Positions 1 through 9,174 of a DNA stretch of 64,000 bases are shown piece by piece (the first letter of the stretch is position 1; every line of letters starts with the position of its first letter). This DNA is from Plectosphaerella cucumerina. Taxonomy: Eukaryota > Ascomycota > Sordariomycetes > Glomerellales > Plectosphaerellaceae. The stretch is from assembly GCA_020746995.1 (NCBI GenBank), contig JAGPXD010000007.1, positions 1,674,001-1,738,000 on the forward strand, read 5' to 3'. Both the position numbers and the translations under genes were made by a program. The notes under the pieces were generated by a model, which was not told the origin of the DNA, made no database searches, and saw nothing but the letters and a program-made list of their open reading frames with translations.

Positions 1-145
1 CCCGATGAGATGAGGCAGAGGGGCTGACCATGAAGTTGCTGTCTTTGGCCCATGGGTAGGAGTCGAAGGCCTTGAATTTGCCGTCGGCGTCCTGGATGGC
101 TCGGATGCGGTCGGCGCCTGGGAGAGGAGGTAGCTGCTCGGCCAT
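1..145 (-). CDS. 5' end of an unrecognised gene (partial)
   Basis: An ATG at 145-143 opens a frame that stays open to the window edge. It begins MAEQLPPLPGADRIRAIQ and continues with an acidic/aromatic stretch containing FKAFDSYPW. The ATG is followed by a coherent, codon-biased frame, and the 850 bp upstream is non-coding, so this looks like a true N-terminus. A possible donor (GTCAGC) lies right after codon 39 (ATG at 31-29), so the last bases may be intron. I do not recognise the family and assign no function. It is divergent from the phosphatase gene at 1004. Confidence 0.55.
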   Translation of the reverse strand, partial: MAEQLPPLPGADRIRAIQDADGKFKAFDSYPWAKDSNFMVSPSASSHR

Positions 146-1003
146 GGTGAGGGATGTTGGTGGATTGGATCGACCCTCGGCGCTCGTTGCTGGAGACATT
201 TCACATGGGAGGGAGGGAGGGCTCAATTGGGGGTGTTCAAATGGCACCCCTGGAAGATTTTGGGCTTTTCTTGGGCGGCCTTTGGGACAGTTTGGCTTCG
301 ACTTTTGGCAGAAAAGATGGGAGTGGAAACGGAAGAGATCTTTCAAAGATGCTTCACGATATTTGAAATGTCCGAGTTGATCTCATGACTGTCAGCGCCG
401 ATTGACCCTTGCACAGAATGGGCGACGATGCAACCGCATCTTTGGACGACAGCACCTTCGCCGCTCAGCACCCATGGCTTTGGTGAAAGTACGCAAGGCC
501 ATCCACACATCTTCTTGATATGAATATCATCTATAATACAGATTTACAGAAGATGTGAAGTTTTCAGCGAGCATCAATAATCACCCAAGGCTCACTGAAC
601 TCCGTGTACCTGTAGCAGCTTCCGGCGGGGACATGAGCGATAAGGTTGCTGCCATCGCGATAAGCAAGCCCAAGAAACACTGCTGGGACCGCCCTACGTA
701 GTCGGTACCTGTCTGAGCGCAACACCGGACTTATTCAAGATCCCAATCTCACGACAACTTGATACGACTTCATCTTCGGCTTCAGTACTTGCTTCCTCTC
801 TCACTCCGAGCCGACCGTTTCTCTCAACTTCGCCCTTGGAACCTGCGCATCTCCCGGCCTGTGCCTGCACGTGCCGGTACTTCTGCAGGTCGAGGCCCGC
901 TTGGCAGATCCCCCAATTCCCCAGTTCGACACGGTGCTGTCCTCCCGAACCTCCTCCACTTCTCTCCCAGCACCCTGCGACTTGAGCAGGACACGACGCT
1001 CCG
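146..1003. other. Divergent intergenic region
   Basis: About 860 bp separate the start of the partial minus-strand gene from the phosphatase start at 1004. It presumably holds both promoters and 5' UTRs. The pyrimidine-rich stretch just before 1004 is typical of fungal 5' leaders. I see no further coding frame or RNA gene. Confidence 0.6.
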
Positions 1004-2906
1004 ATGCATCGCGTGGCAGCAAGAGCCCTCCGAAATACCTGCCGATACTCGGTTCGGACGCTCTCCCGCACCGGCCCCCGACGCGGCCTCTTCCTCAACA
1101 CCAGGCACCTGCCTATCGCCTCGTACAGCACCCAGCGCAACAAGCCAGAGGACGACTCTCGTCAATCGAGCCCCGAAGCCGCAAAGTACGCCGCAGGGCG
1201 CGCCATCGAGCCGCTTCAGTCGTCCATGTATTTCCGCCGCTTCTCCGTCGCCCTGGTCTCCGGCCTTGTCGGCTACGGCGCCTACTACAGCTACAACGGC
1301 ACCAGCCCGGACCAGTCCAAGGTCCTGACCAAGAACTTCGCGACGGGGACGACCGCCAGCGACGCCGCTCCCACGCGGAACGTCCTCGTCATCGGCGCAA
1401 ACGAGCTACACACGGGAACCTTTGTCGGCGAGGGCCCCATCTCCAAGACCACAAGGGACGACGGCAAGCGGGTGATCGAGATGATGACCCCGGACCAGGC
1501 GACACAGCGGCTGCGCCAGCTGGAGGAGTCGTACTTTGTCAACAGGGGAGAGGGTGTTGTGCGTTACGATCTGGTCCAGCTGCCGAGCAACGACCCGATC
1601 GAGGACGACCATGCCGAGAAGATTGTTGAGGTGCCTGGAGCCACCGAGGGTGCGCGCAGCGGCGACTGGATGTTCTGGGGTGTTTTCGATGGCCACTCGT
1701 AAGGAATCCTCCCTCACAAGGGCGCATACGCTCAATACTGACAACCCGTAGTGGCTGGACGACTTCAGCCAAGCTCCGCCAGACCCTGATCAGCACCGTC
1801 GCCAAGGAGCTCAACACTACCTACCAGGCCTCTACTGGCATGTCTCCCGCCGCCGAGGCCGTCGACTCCGCCATCAAGAACGCATTTGTCAAGCTGGATG
1901 ACGAGATTGTCCACCAGAGCGTCGAGAAGGTGCTCAAGTCCGGCTCCAAGTCCCTTGCCGCCGAGCTCCTGCAGCCCGCCTTCTCTGGCTCGTGTGCCCT
2001 GCTCTCCTTCTATGACACCAGAACCAAGACGCTACGGGTGGCTTGCACCGGTGACTCGAGGGCCGTCCTGGGCCGCAGGACTGCTTCCGGCAAGTGGACC
2101 GCCACAGCTCTCTCTGTGGATCAGACTGGTAGCAACCCTGATGAGGAGGCACGTCTGCGCAAGCTTCACCCCGGTGAGGACAGGGTCATCGCGGCCGGCC
2201 GCGTCCTCGGCCAGCTCGAGCCTACTCGCGCCTTTGGCGATGCCACCTACAAATGGAGCCGCGACATTTCCCTGCGCCTGCGATCTGCCTTCTTCGCCCG
2301 TTCGCCGTCGCCTCTTCTCAAGACGCCGCCCTATGTCACCGCCGAGCCCGTGGTGACAACCACCAAGATCCAGCCCGAGAACGGAGACTTCCTGGTGCTG
2401 GCCACGGACGGTCTGTGGGAGATGCTGACGAACGAGGAAGTCGTCGGCCTGGTGGGCAAGTGGCTCGAGGCAGAGTCCTTCGACTCGACCTGGGCCAAGG
2501 TCTTCAAGTCCAAGTCTGCGCTGCCTATCGAGCAGGCCAACGACAAGGGAGTCGGTGGCCAGAAGACGCCCATCCGCATGCAGCAGTGGGGAATCTCGCC
2601 CGATGACAAGGACCGGTTCGTTGTGCAGGATAAGAACGTGGCGACGCACCTTGTCCGCAACGCCCTGGGCGGCAAGAAGGAGGAGCAGGTCTGCGCCCTG
2701 CTGACGCTGCCCGCTCCCTTCTCCAGGCGGTACCGGTATGTCTGCCCTGTGGCACATTTTTGGGGATCATAAAGACTGACTGATTCTCTAGTGATGACTT
2801 GACCGTCCAGGTCATCTTCTTCGGCAACGGCAACAGCACCGGCGAGGTCGTGCCCAACACCGAGGCCAGCGCGTCGCTGCAGGAGTCGGTGAAGGCGAAG
2901 CTGTAG
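1004..2906 (+). CDS. PTC5: Mitochondrial PP2C phosphatase, pyruvate dehydrogenase phosphatase type
   Basis: Exons 1004..1698, 1752..2735 and 2792..2906 give 597 aa. Introns are 53 and 56 nt, and the junctions restore GHSGW and YRDDLTVQV. The first 45 residues are rich in Arg and hydroxylated residues and lack acidic ones, as in a mitochondrial presequence. A hydrophobic stretch (about residues 78-97) follows and could be a membrane anchor. PP2C metal-site motifs are present: WGVFDGHSGW, ACTGDSRAVLGR, an ATDGLWEML block and the C-terminal DDLTVQVIFF. The DQTGSNPDEEARLRKLHPGE and EPTRAFGD blocks match the Ptc5/PDP branch, which dephosphorylates and activates the E1 subunit of pyruvate dehydrogenase; this is family knowledge. 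Length fits yeast Ptc5. Substrate assignment is inference; the PP2C fold is near certain. Confidence 0.93.
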
Positions 2907-4708
2907 CGTGTCTGACCATGGTTACAAGGGTTCTTGCTTGAATAGACAGTTTTTTGTCGGCCGTGTATTTCTTAGATTCAAGAGCGGTGAGAAGCCAGCG
3001 AGGCATATTCGGGAAAATCGCCCACCACAACCGACAGTGCCATGCGCACATCAGACCAATTATCCGGCATAGGAGGATGATTGCAACCTTTGGGGTGCAA
3101 TAGCTAGCATGCCAGGCGTCACGGAACAATATCAATAAATATTTTGTCCAAATTCTGTGTCGAAGCGTCTTGAAGGTTGAGTGAGCGTGGAGCGCCAAGC
3201 ATCGCGAACCCCTTCACCCCGGGGGGTCTTTTGCCTCGGAGCGCCTCCAGACCATTTCCGCTCGCAACCACCCACCCCATGCTAGAAAAGTAAAAGAAAC
3301 GGCATAAGTCGATAGAGCGATCAATTCCGCACACATTCAACCCAAAACAAATCATTCCAAAACGTGGCAAAAAGCAAAAAAGATGTGGAGTTGACTTCTC
3401 CATCTCGAACTGCCAACCCAAGCCCCCAGCGATCGTAATCCCCCACGCCATGCGACGGTGAAGGTGCCTCTGCAGAGTGAAACCTCTCTCAAGTGTGTCC
3501 TTCATTGCTTAGGGCCGCACGCAGCATCGCTGGTTACCCGAGCGAGTGGACGGCCACCGCGGCATTCGTGAAGGGCGCCGACTGGGGGGTTCTAATGGGT
3601 TTGGATCGGACAATTCAAGAATATCGAGAGCCTTCACCGTTGAGCCATTACAGCTGAGAGAATCGATTGGGATTGGGGCTTATAGAGGTATGGGCGGGGG
3701 GATTAGTCAGGTGAGGTGGGGCGCCTGATGTCCGACTGCCGCCAGATGGCCCACGCGGCACTGCGTGAGAAGGCCCGGCAGGCCTCACCTGTGTTGCTCG
3801 TGAACGAACACCGTATAGGTAACCAGAGCAGACCTGGTGTATCTGCCTTCAAGTTTGACTTGTTATCGATATTTTCACGACTCATGTTGAAGGAAGGCAA
3901 AGCATAGACTGGCAGCGTAGAAGCAATGATGTTCACAGGTCGAAGACATGTCTGTGGATACGCGCAACTGATGGAAAAAGTCCAAGGAATCACTTTTGAA
4001 TTGCAAAGGCTCTGATTTATCTAGGGTGTTCTCGATCTGAGAAGATGAGATGCATGCCAAATTGCGACAGACAGTTCCCCGAACCCTAAAGGTACAGCCT
4101 GTGTAGCATGGTAGTATCAGCTGTATCGTCCAGTCTTGCAACCGCAACTCCAGCCGGAGCATCTAGTGGAAGCGACGGATTTGGCCTTTGCGAGCGATGT
4201 TCCTCGTCATGCACACCGGTAGCGTGAAAGAGTGATCAGTCCGCTCCAGCAAATCTCCTGACATATTCTAGAAAAAAGCACTCGCTGCCTACGGTATCCT
4301 CGGTCTTGACAAGTGCACAACTTTGTGCGTGTCTGCAATAAGCAATCAAAGCAAACTCGGGACGTCGTCCTGGAGCACAGATCGTCACGCAGCCCTCTTT
4401 TGCGTCTCTCTTGGTAGAGCTGACGAACTGTTTCGGCGTGTCTCACTAAAGCGTTAGGCAAATCCATGCCGCCATCTTGTTACCAAGCCCATCCTAGAAA
4501 CCTCTGCGGTCCTGGTCCTAGGGACTCCGAGAGGGCAGCTTGGGCGAGGCGGCGGCAGATCCGATCCAAATAGCGTGCGCAGCTCTTCACAAAACGAATC
4601 CTGGTCCCGAGACGTCCCTCCCACCTGTTGAAAATCCAGTTTCTCTCAAAACGCCGAGTTGATGCTAAAGACATTGCCGTCCCCGTGGTGATCTGACACG
4701 CCGTGTCT
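2907..4708. other. Convergent intergenic region without a recognisable gene
   Basis: This 1.8 kb lies between the stop codons of the phosphatase (+) and the PRPP synthetase (-). It is more AT-rich than the flanking coding sequence. The small frames in it lack coding bias and shared motifs. It should contain both 3' UTRs. I see no tRNA-like hairpin set or repeat. Confidence 0.6.
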
Positions 4709-6261
4709 CTAGTCGTGCTGGAAAAGGACGCTGATGGATTCGCCGTGGTGCACCCTGCGAATGGCCTCGGCGAAGACAGGGGCAACTAGAGAAACACATT
4801 AGTATGCCTCGAAACACTACTGCTTCATGTCTCTTACCATCCAGGTACTCCAGCTTGGGGCACAGGCGCATGTGCTCGTCTTGCGGCACCGTGTTGGTCA
4901 CGATCATCTTATCGATGGCCGAAGCGTTGATGCGGGGAATGGCATCGCCGCTGAGGATGCCGTGCGTGAGCAGGGCGTAGATGGCAGTGGCGCCCTCCTT
5001 CTTAAGGAGCTTGGCGGCCCTGGTGATGGTGTTGCCGGTGTCGACAAGATCGTCAATAAGGATGCAGACGCGGTCCTTGACGTCTCCAACAAGCATCATG
5101 CTGGCGTTGCGTTGCTCGCTATACTTGGTCGGGCGGCGCTCCTGTGAGAGGCGTTGTCAGTGCCTTGCTTCTCAGTTCAACGTTGAAAACCCGGCTTACC
5201 TTGTGGATGAGGGCAAAGTCGATCTCCAGCCCGTCCGCCACGGCCGTGGCACGCTTAGCACCACCAGCGTCTGGGCTGATGATGACGGCGTCCTTGTAGT
5301 TGGGGATATGCTGCTGGATGTACCTCTTAAGCAGCGGCTTTCCATACAGGTTATCTACGGGAACGTCGAAGAAGCCCTGGTACTGGGGGTCGTGGAGATC
5401 CATCCTAGGCTTGTTAGCCAACGGGTTCTGGGGCTGTCCGGTACAGAGACTGTGCCGGATCGCGCAGAAGGCAAGCCTCTGGAAGGGCCGTGAAGCTCAA
5501 GTGCTCGGGAAACCTACGTGATCTGCGCAACAGTCAGTCATCACTGTGCCGGATAGAGTATAGATTCCGCATTGCAGCGCAATTTTACTCACCACATGGT
5601 CGGCACCGGCGCAGGTCAAAAGATCGGCGACGAGCGTGCCGGCTTGTGCAACCCACTGCTTGTAGCCAGGCTTCGACTTGAAGTCAGCCAGAGGGTTGTG
5701 GCTCTCGATATCGTGTGTGGTGAAGGCGCGGCTGGGAGTTTGGGGGAAGTTGGAGCCGTTGGAGCCGTTGACGCCGTTCAGGTTGTTCTCCGCAAGCTTG
5801 GTCCTTGCAAGCTTGCTGTCGAGGCCGTTGATGTCACTGCCAATGGTGGAGCTCCTGGCAATGCCGGGCCCGGGGGTGGGCGGCACGCTCTCGAAGGTGT
5901 AGCCGTTCTTAGACGCAGCCGCTCCCTTGGAGAGGGGGGCACCGGCCTTCTTGTAGGGGACGTCGGGCTGGCGGGAGTAGGGGAAGAGGGGCATGACGGC
6001 CGTGACCCTCTTGGCGGATCCGGTCTTGCATGCCGAGATCATGATGCAGAGGTCGATGAAGCCGTCGTTGACGGCGCCAGAGGCAGACTGGATGATGTAG
6101 ACATCCTTGCCGCGGACTGAGTCCTTGATTTCGCAGCGAGACTCGCCGGCGGAGAACTTGGTCAGGATGCGCTCGCAGGGAGAGATTCCAAGGTTGCCGC
6201 AGACGTTGTCGATGAGCTCCGGGTGGGAGTTTCCGCCGAGGATGACGATGTTGCGCACCAT
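4709..6261 (-). CDS. PRS5: Ribose-phosphate pyrophosphokinase (PRPP synthetase), Prs5 type
   Basis: Exons on the minus strand: 6261..5593, 5522..5518, 5404..5200, 5141..4838 and 4785..4709, giving 419 aa. The enzyme transfers pyrophosphate from ATP to ribose 5-phosphate, making PRPP for purine, pyrimidine, His, Trp and NAD synthesis. Visible landmarks are the N-terminal GGNSHPEL block, PYSRQPDVPYKK (ATP/ribose-5-P region), ADHV-ITMDLHDPQYQGFF, SPDAGGAKRAT and the PRPP-binding loop DDLVDTGNT at 323-331. A low-complexity insert of about 80 residues (Gly/Asn/Ser-rich, from about 115) sits between GAPLSK and the KQWVAQAGT block. That is the site of the non-homologous region of yeast Prs5, not that of Prs1. 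Exon 2 is only 5 nt (ATCAC), completing Ile224 and the first two bases of Thr225. Its two flanking introns (70 and 113 nt) have good splice ends, and without it the universally conserved HVITMDLHD block is lost. Confidence 0.95.
5518..5522 (-). other. 5-nt microexon of the PRPP synthetase gene
   Basis: Read on the minus strand, the sequence is TTGCGCAG, then ATCAC, then GTAGGT. The five bases join exon 1 (ending GTG at 5593) to exon 3 (starting G-ATG at 5404). This gives Val-Ile-Thr-Met-Asp-Leu-His, the invariant core of PRPP synthetases. Skipping it would shift the frame by one. Confidence 0.88.
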
Positions 6262-7470
6262 TGTTGCTGGTTGAGGGGGTATCGCGAATTATAAAGGCTC
6301 TTTTTTCCGACTCGTGTTTGTCACTCTGCGTTCTGTGTTTGGCAGGCTATTCGCGCGTCGAGCAGACTGGTGCTGAGCAGAGAGTCCGGACAAGTTTCTT
6401 CGGTATTGCCTCAAGAGCTGGTGTCTTGAGAGATGCGCTTCTGGCCTCGAAGGGATGCGATCGTGGACGGCGAGTATCTTGTCGGTATAACTCGGCGACG
6501 TCACTGTACAGTGTTGCGGACGGAGGGGATGCCGAAGATCGGCGAGTGAAGGGTCGGAAGGGGCGTCGAAGCTCGTGGGAACGGGACAAGCTTGTCTCGG
6601 GGGCTGCTGGTTACAGAGGCAGCATGATGCGATTCCACGGCTACAATTGAGTCTGTGATCTCGTCGAGGAAGATGGTCGGCAAGAAGCCGGAAGAGGAGT
6701 GTAAAAGGTTGTTTCGGCCCACGGCGGCCAAAGGTTGGCGACGGCGGCACCCAGGCAAAAAAAAGCTGGAGCTTGGTGGGGTCGCAACACAAGCCCGGCC
6801 CTTTCATCCCACGCCGCTCCAGCCCGTGGTCCCCTGCTGCGACGGCATCGGGCGCGTCCACTCCCACGCCTCAATGCTCAATGCGGCAGGGTCACGACAG
6901 GTACAACGTGCCGCTGCATGCGAGGTGGGCAGCCACCGCAATGGGTGGTACAAGCCCCGGGCCAGGCCACGAGGGGCCGTCACCTGGGCGCTCAAAATTT
7001 GCGCCAGTCAGGTTGCAGCCAAATGTCAGTCGCGCACTGTGCTGTCTGCCTGTCGGAAGGGATCGGATGCAGAGCAATGGCGCGACAGCCGTTTGCCGTG
7101 ACGCCATGACTGGACCGAGGTCTGGCAGTTTCAGCGGTCTTCGGGGGGTTAGCCACTGTAACGATGCCCTGAGAACCACAGACCGTGCGGTGAACTATTC
7201 ACACTGTCGTGTCTGGAATGACTCAGGCTAGAGGGGCCGGCTTCTGACCCAGCTGGCAGCTGAAGGCAGTTGCTGATGGACTGGATTTTGCACTTGTAGT
7301 CTTCAGGCCCTCGGTGAGCTTCACGACATTAGCGGACATCAGCCTTCCATTCTCCCACTGAGTTTACGTGTGAGGCCACATCATCGGCTTCTCTTCCTTC
7401 TCTTTGGTCTACAACAAGACTGTCACAATATCCTCCAAGCTCGCACTGTCTGGGATATCAAAACGTCAAC
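6262..7470. other. Divergent intergenic region between PRS5 and RPC17
   Basis: About 1.2 kb between two start codons facing away from each other, presumably containing both promoters. Overlapping frames here lack family motifs and consistent codon bias. I see no RNA gene. Confidence 0.6.
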
Positions 7471-7952
7471 ATGAAGGTCATCGAGTCGCAGTCGGCGGTT
7501 CTCACCAACTTCGAGGTCTACCACCACCTCACTACCCGCCCACTGGGCAGCAGAAAAGTCAATAAGCGAGGCCCTAAGGACTTCGAGAGTCTTAAGGAAG
7601 AGGTTCGGCCGCATTTTGAAGAAACATAAAACCGCAAAGTACTGACATGGCGCAGGTCATCCAATATCTCGAGACAACCCCCAGTCCTCTCGCTCAAAAG
7701 CCCATCTCATACACAACATCCAGCATCAAGGAGCTCGTCACAAAACTTCACCCCTACGACCTCTCCAAGGGCGAGATGATCATGATCTTCAACATTCGGC
7801 CAGTCTCCATTGCCGCCCTCAACACCATCATCGAGGACATGGAAGAACGATTCGACGAGCAACAGCAGGTCGACATCGTCACCATAATCGCCGAGGTCCT
7901 GGGCCAGTTCCCTCCGGATCACAAGCTGGTGGCGGAGAATGGCGCTTCATAG
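7471..7952 (+). CDS. RPC17: DNA-directed RNA polymerase III subunit Rpc17 (Rpc9/CRCP)
   Basis: Exons 7471..7602 and 7656..7952 encode 142 aa. Rpc17 pairs with Rpc25 to form the stalk of Pol III, the counterpart of Rpb4/Rpb7, and is needed for initiation on tRNA and 5S genes (family knowledge). The N-terminus MKVIESQSAVLTNFEVYHHL and the GPKDFESLKEE stretch lead across a 53-nt intron into VIQYLETTPSPLAQKP and the HRDC-like helical domain with NIRPVSIAALNTIIEDMEER. The donor GTTCGG is weak, but frame and family continuity require the splice and a CTGAC branch site lies before the CGCAG acceptor. The stop lies 55 bp from the stop of the convergent Rho-like gene, so the 3' UTRs probably overlap. 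Confidence 0.93.
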
Positions 7953-8007
7953 GATAAAGCTGCCCCCGTCGAGATCCCCTCGCGAACAAAGACATAGATG
8001 AAGCCCC

Positions 8008-8707
8008 TCACATCAACGCGCACCCTCCCGGCGTCTGTCCTCCCGCAGCTGTCGTCGTGTCCACGGCCGTCGCGCAAATATCCTCAAACGCCGGCTTCAA
8101 CAGCTCGCCTGTGACGGCAGAGCACTCCACGTACCTGTCTGTCCGCATTTCCTGGGCGATGCGGTACGCCTCCTGGGGGTAGATGATGCCGTTCGGATCC
8201 GTCTCGGACCTCAGATCCCGCTTGAGGCCGAGAACGACGAGAGGCAGGGTATCGGCATGCTGGAATGACGTCTTGACGTCGTTGAGCCACTGCCAACCAT
8301 CAGAATATGCGAGACAGAATATGCGCGAGACGGACGCTTTTAGTGAGAGAGGGCAGGGAAAGGCGAACGAACCTGGCGTTGCATGTTGATTAGACTGAGT
8401 CTCTGGCTGATGTCGTAGCACAGCACGACCAGGTCTGGACGGAGCAGACGCCAGTTTTCAGGGCTGTTGTTGTCGTAGAACTCTAGACGAAACGCTTTGC
8501 CTCCCATCTTGATCTCGAAGATGTACGGTTGGTCGATGTCCCTGAGAAGCGCTATCGGACCGGTACCCGCGCCGGCCGATACTCGTCTGTGTGAACTGTC
8601 AGTCGGTGATGGGCGTGGCTCAGCATCATGTGAACGCACGAGAGGAAACTTGTCTTTCCGCATTTCTCGTCGCCGACGAACAATATGGTCACCGTTTGAG
8701 ACTCCAT
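8008..8707 (-). CDS. Atypical Rho-family-like small GTPase with CAAX end
   Basis: Exons 8707..8640, 8586..8373 and 8289..8008 give 187 aa; both introns are 53 nt and 83 nt GT-AG. A P-loop is intact (GDEKCGKTS, residues 12-20). The following blocks resemble Rho proteins: LRPDLVVLCYDIS, a GLKRDLR in the G4 position (115-121) and ECSA in G5 (149-152). The C-terminus CALM fits a CAAX prenylation box, implying membrane anchoring. The G3 box is abnormal: EFYDNNSPENW (58-68) occupies the place of the usual DTAGQE, so the catalytic Gln and Mg-coordinating DxxG are missing. Hydrolysis is therefore probably slow or absent, and it may act as a constitutively bound or pseudo-GTPase (inference). The gene is divergent from PUS3 (467 bp) and convergent with RPC17. 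Confidence 0.86.
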
Positions 8708-9174
8708 AACTATGATTGAATAATCCTAAACTGTGTCCAGGAGAATAATAGCGCAGGCCTATCGGTCAAGTTGAGGCTGGTTGGCTTCCCGTCCGTCGGT
8801 GGCGGACAGAGACAGACACCCGACACCAGCCACTCCGATAGCTGCGCCACCAAGACATCCCACGCTGTGGCTTGAAACCTGATCCCCTTCATCTGTGCTT
8901 TTTATCCTGCGATCCGTGAGCCAGACGACGTTGGCAGATTCGTGGTAAATAACGGACATATTTCTTGTGTTAGAATTGTTTCGGTGCTCCTGCTGGGCGC
9001 TTCGGCTTTCTGTGCTTCATGAAGCCATCGAGTTGTCTTCGAATTACTCATTCGGTCCCCACGCGACTACTACCGCCGCTGCAGACATCGAAAACTGCAG
9101 GAATTTCATCCTCACCCTCACCCACCAGCGCCTCACCACCACCGCCGTGGCAGCACAGGAAACTAAAGCACACG
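8708..9174. other. Divergent promoter region, Rho-like GTPase / PUS3
   Basis: There are 467 bp between the two start codons. The right part (9019-9174) is an open in-frame extension of PUS3 beginning with its own ATG, which may be a leader or an alternative N-terminus. I see no other element. Confidence 0.55.

Noticed and set aside
5572..6120. 182-aa frame antisense to the PRPP synthetase exon 1
   Set aside because: Shadow of the conserved PRS5 coding sequence; Gly/Val-rich composition without domain features.
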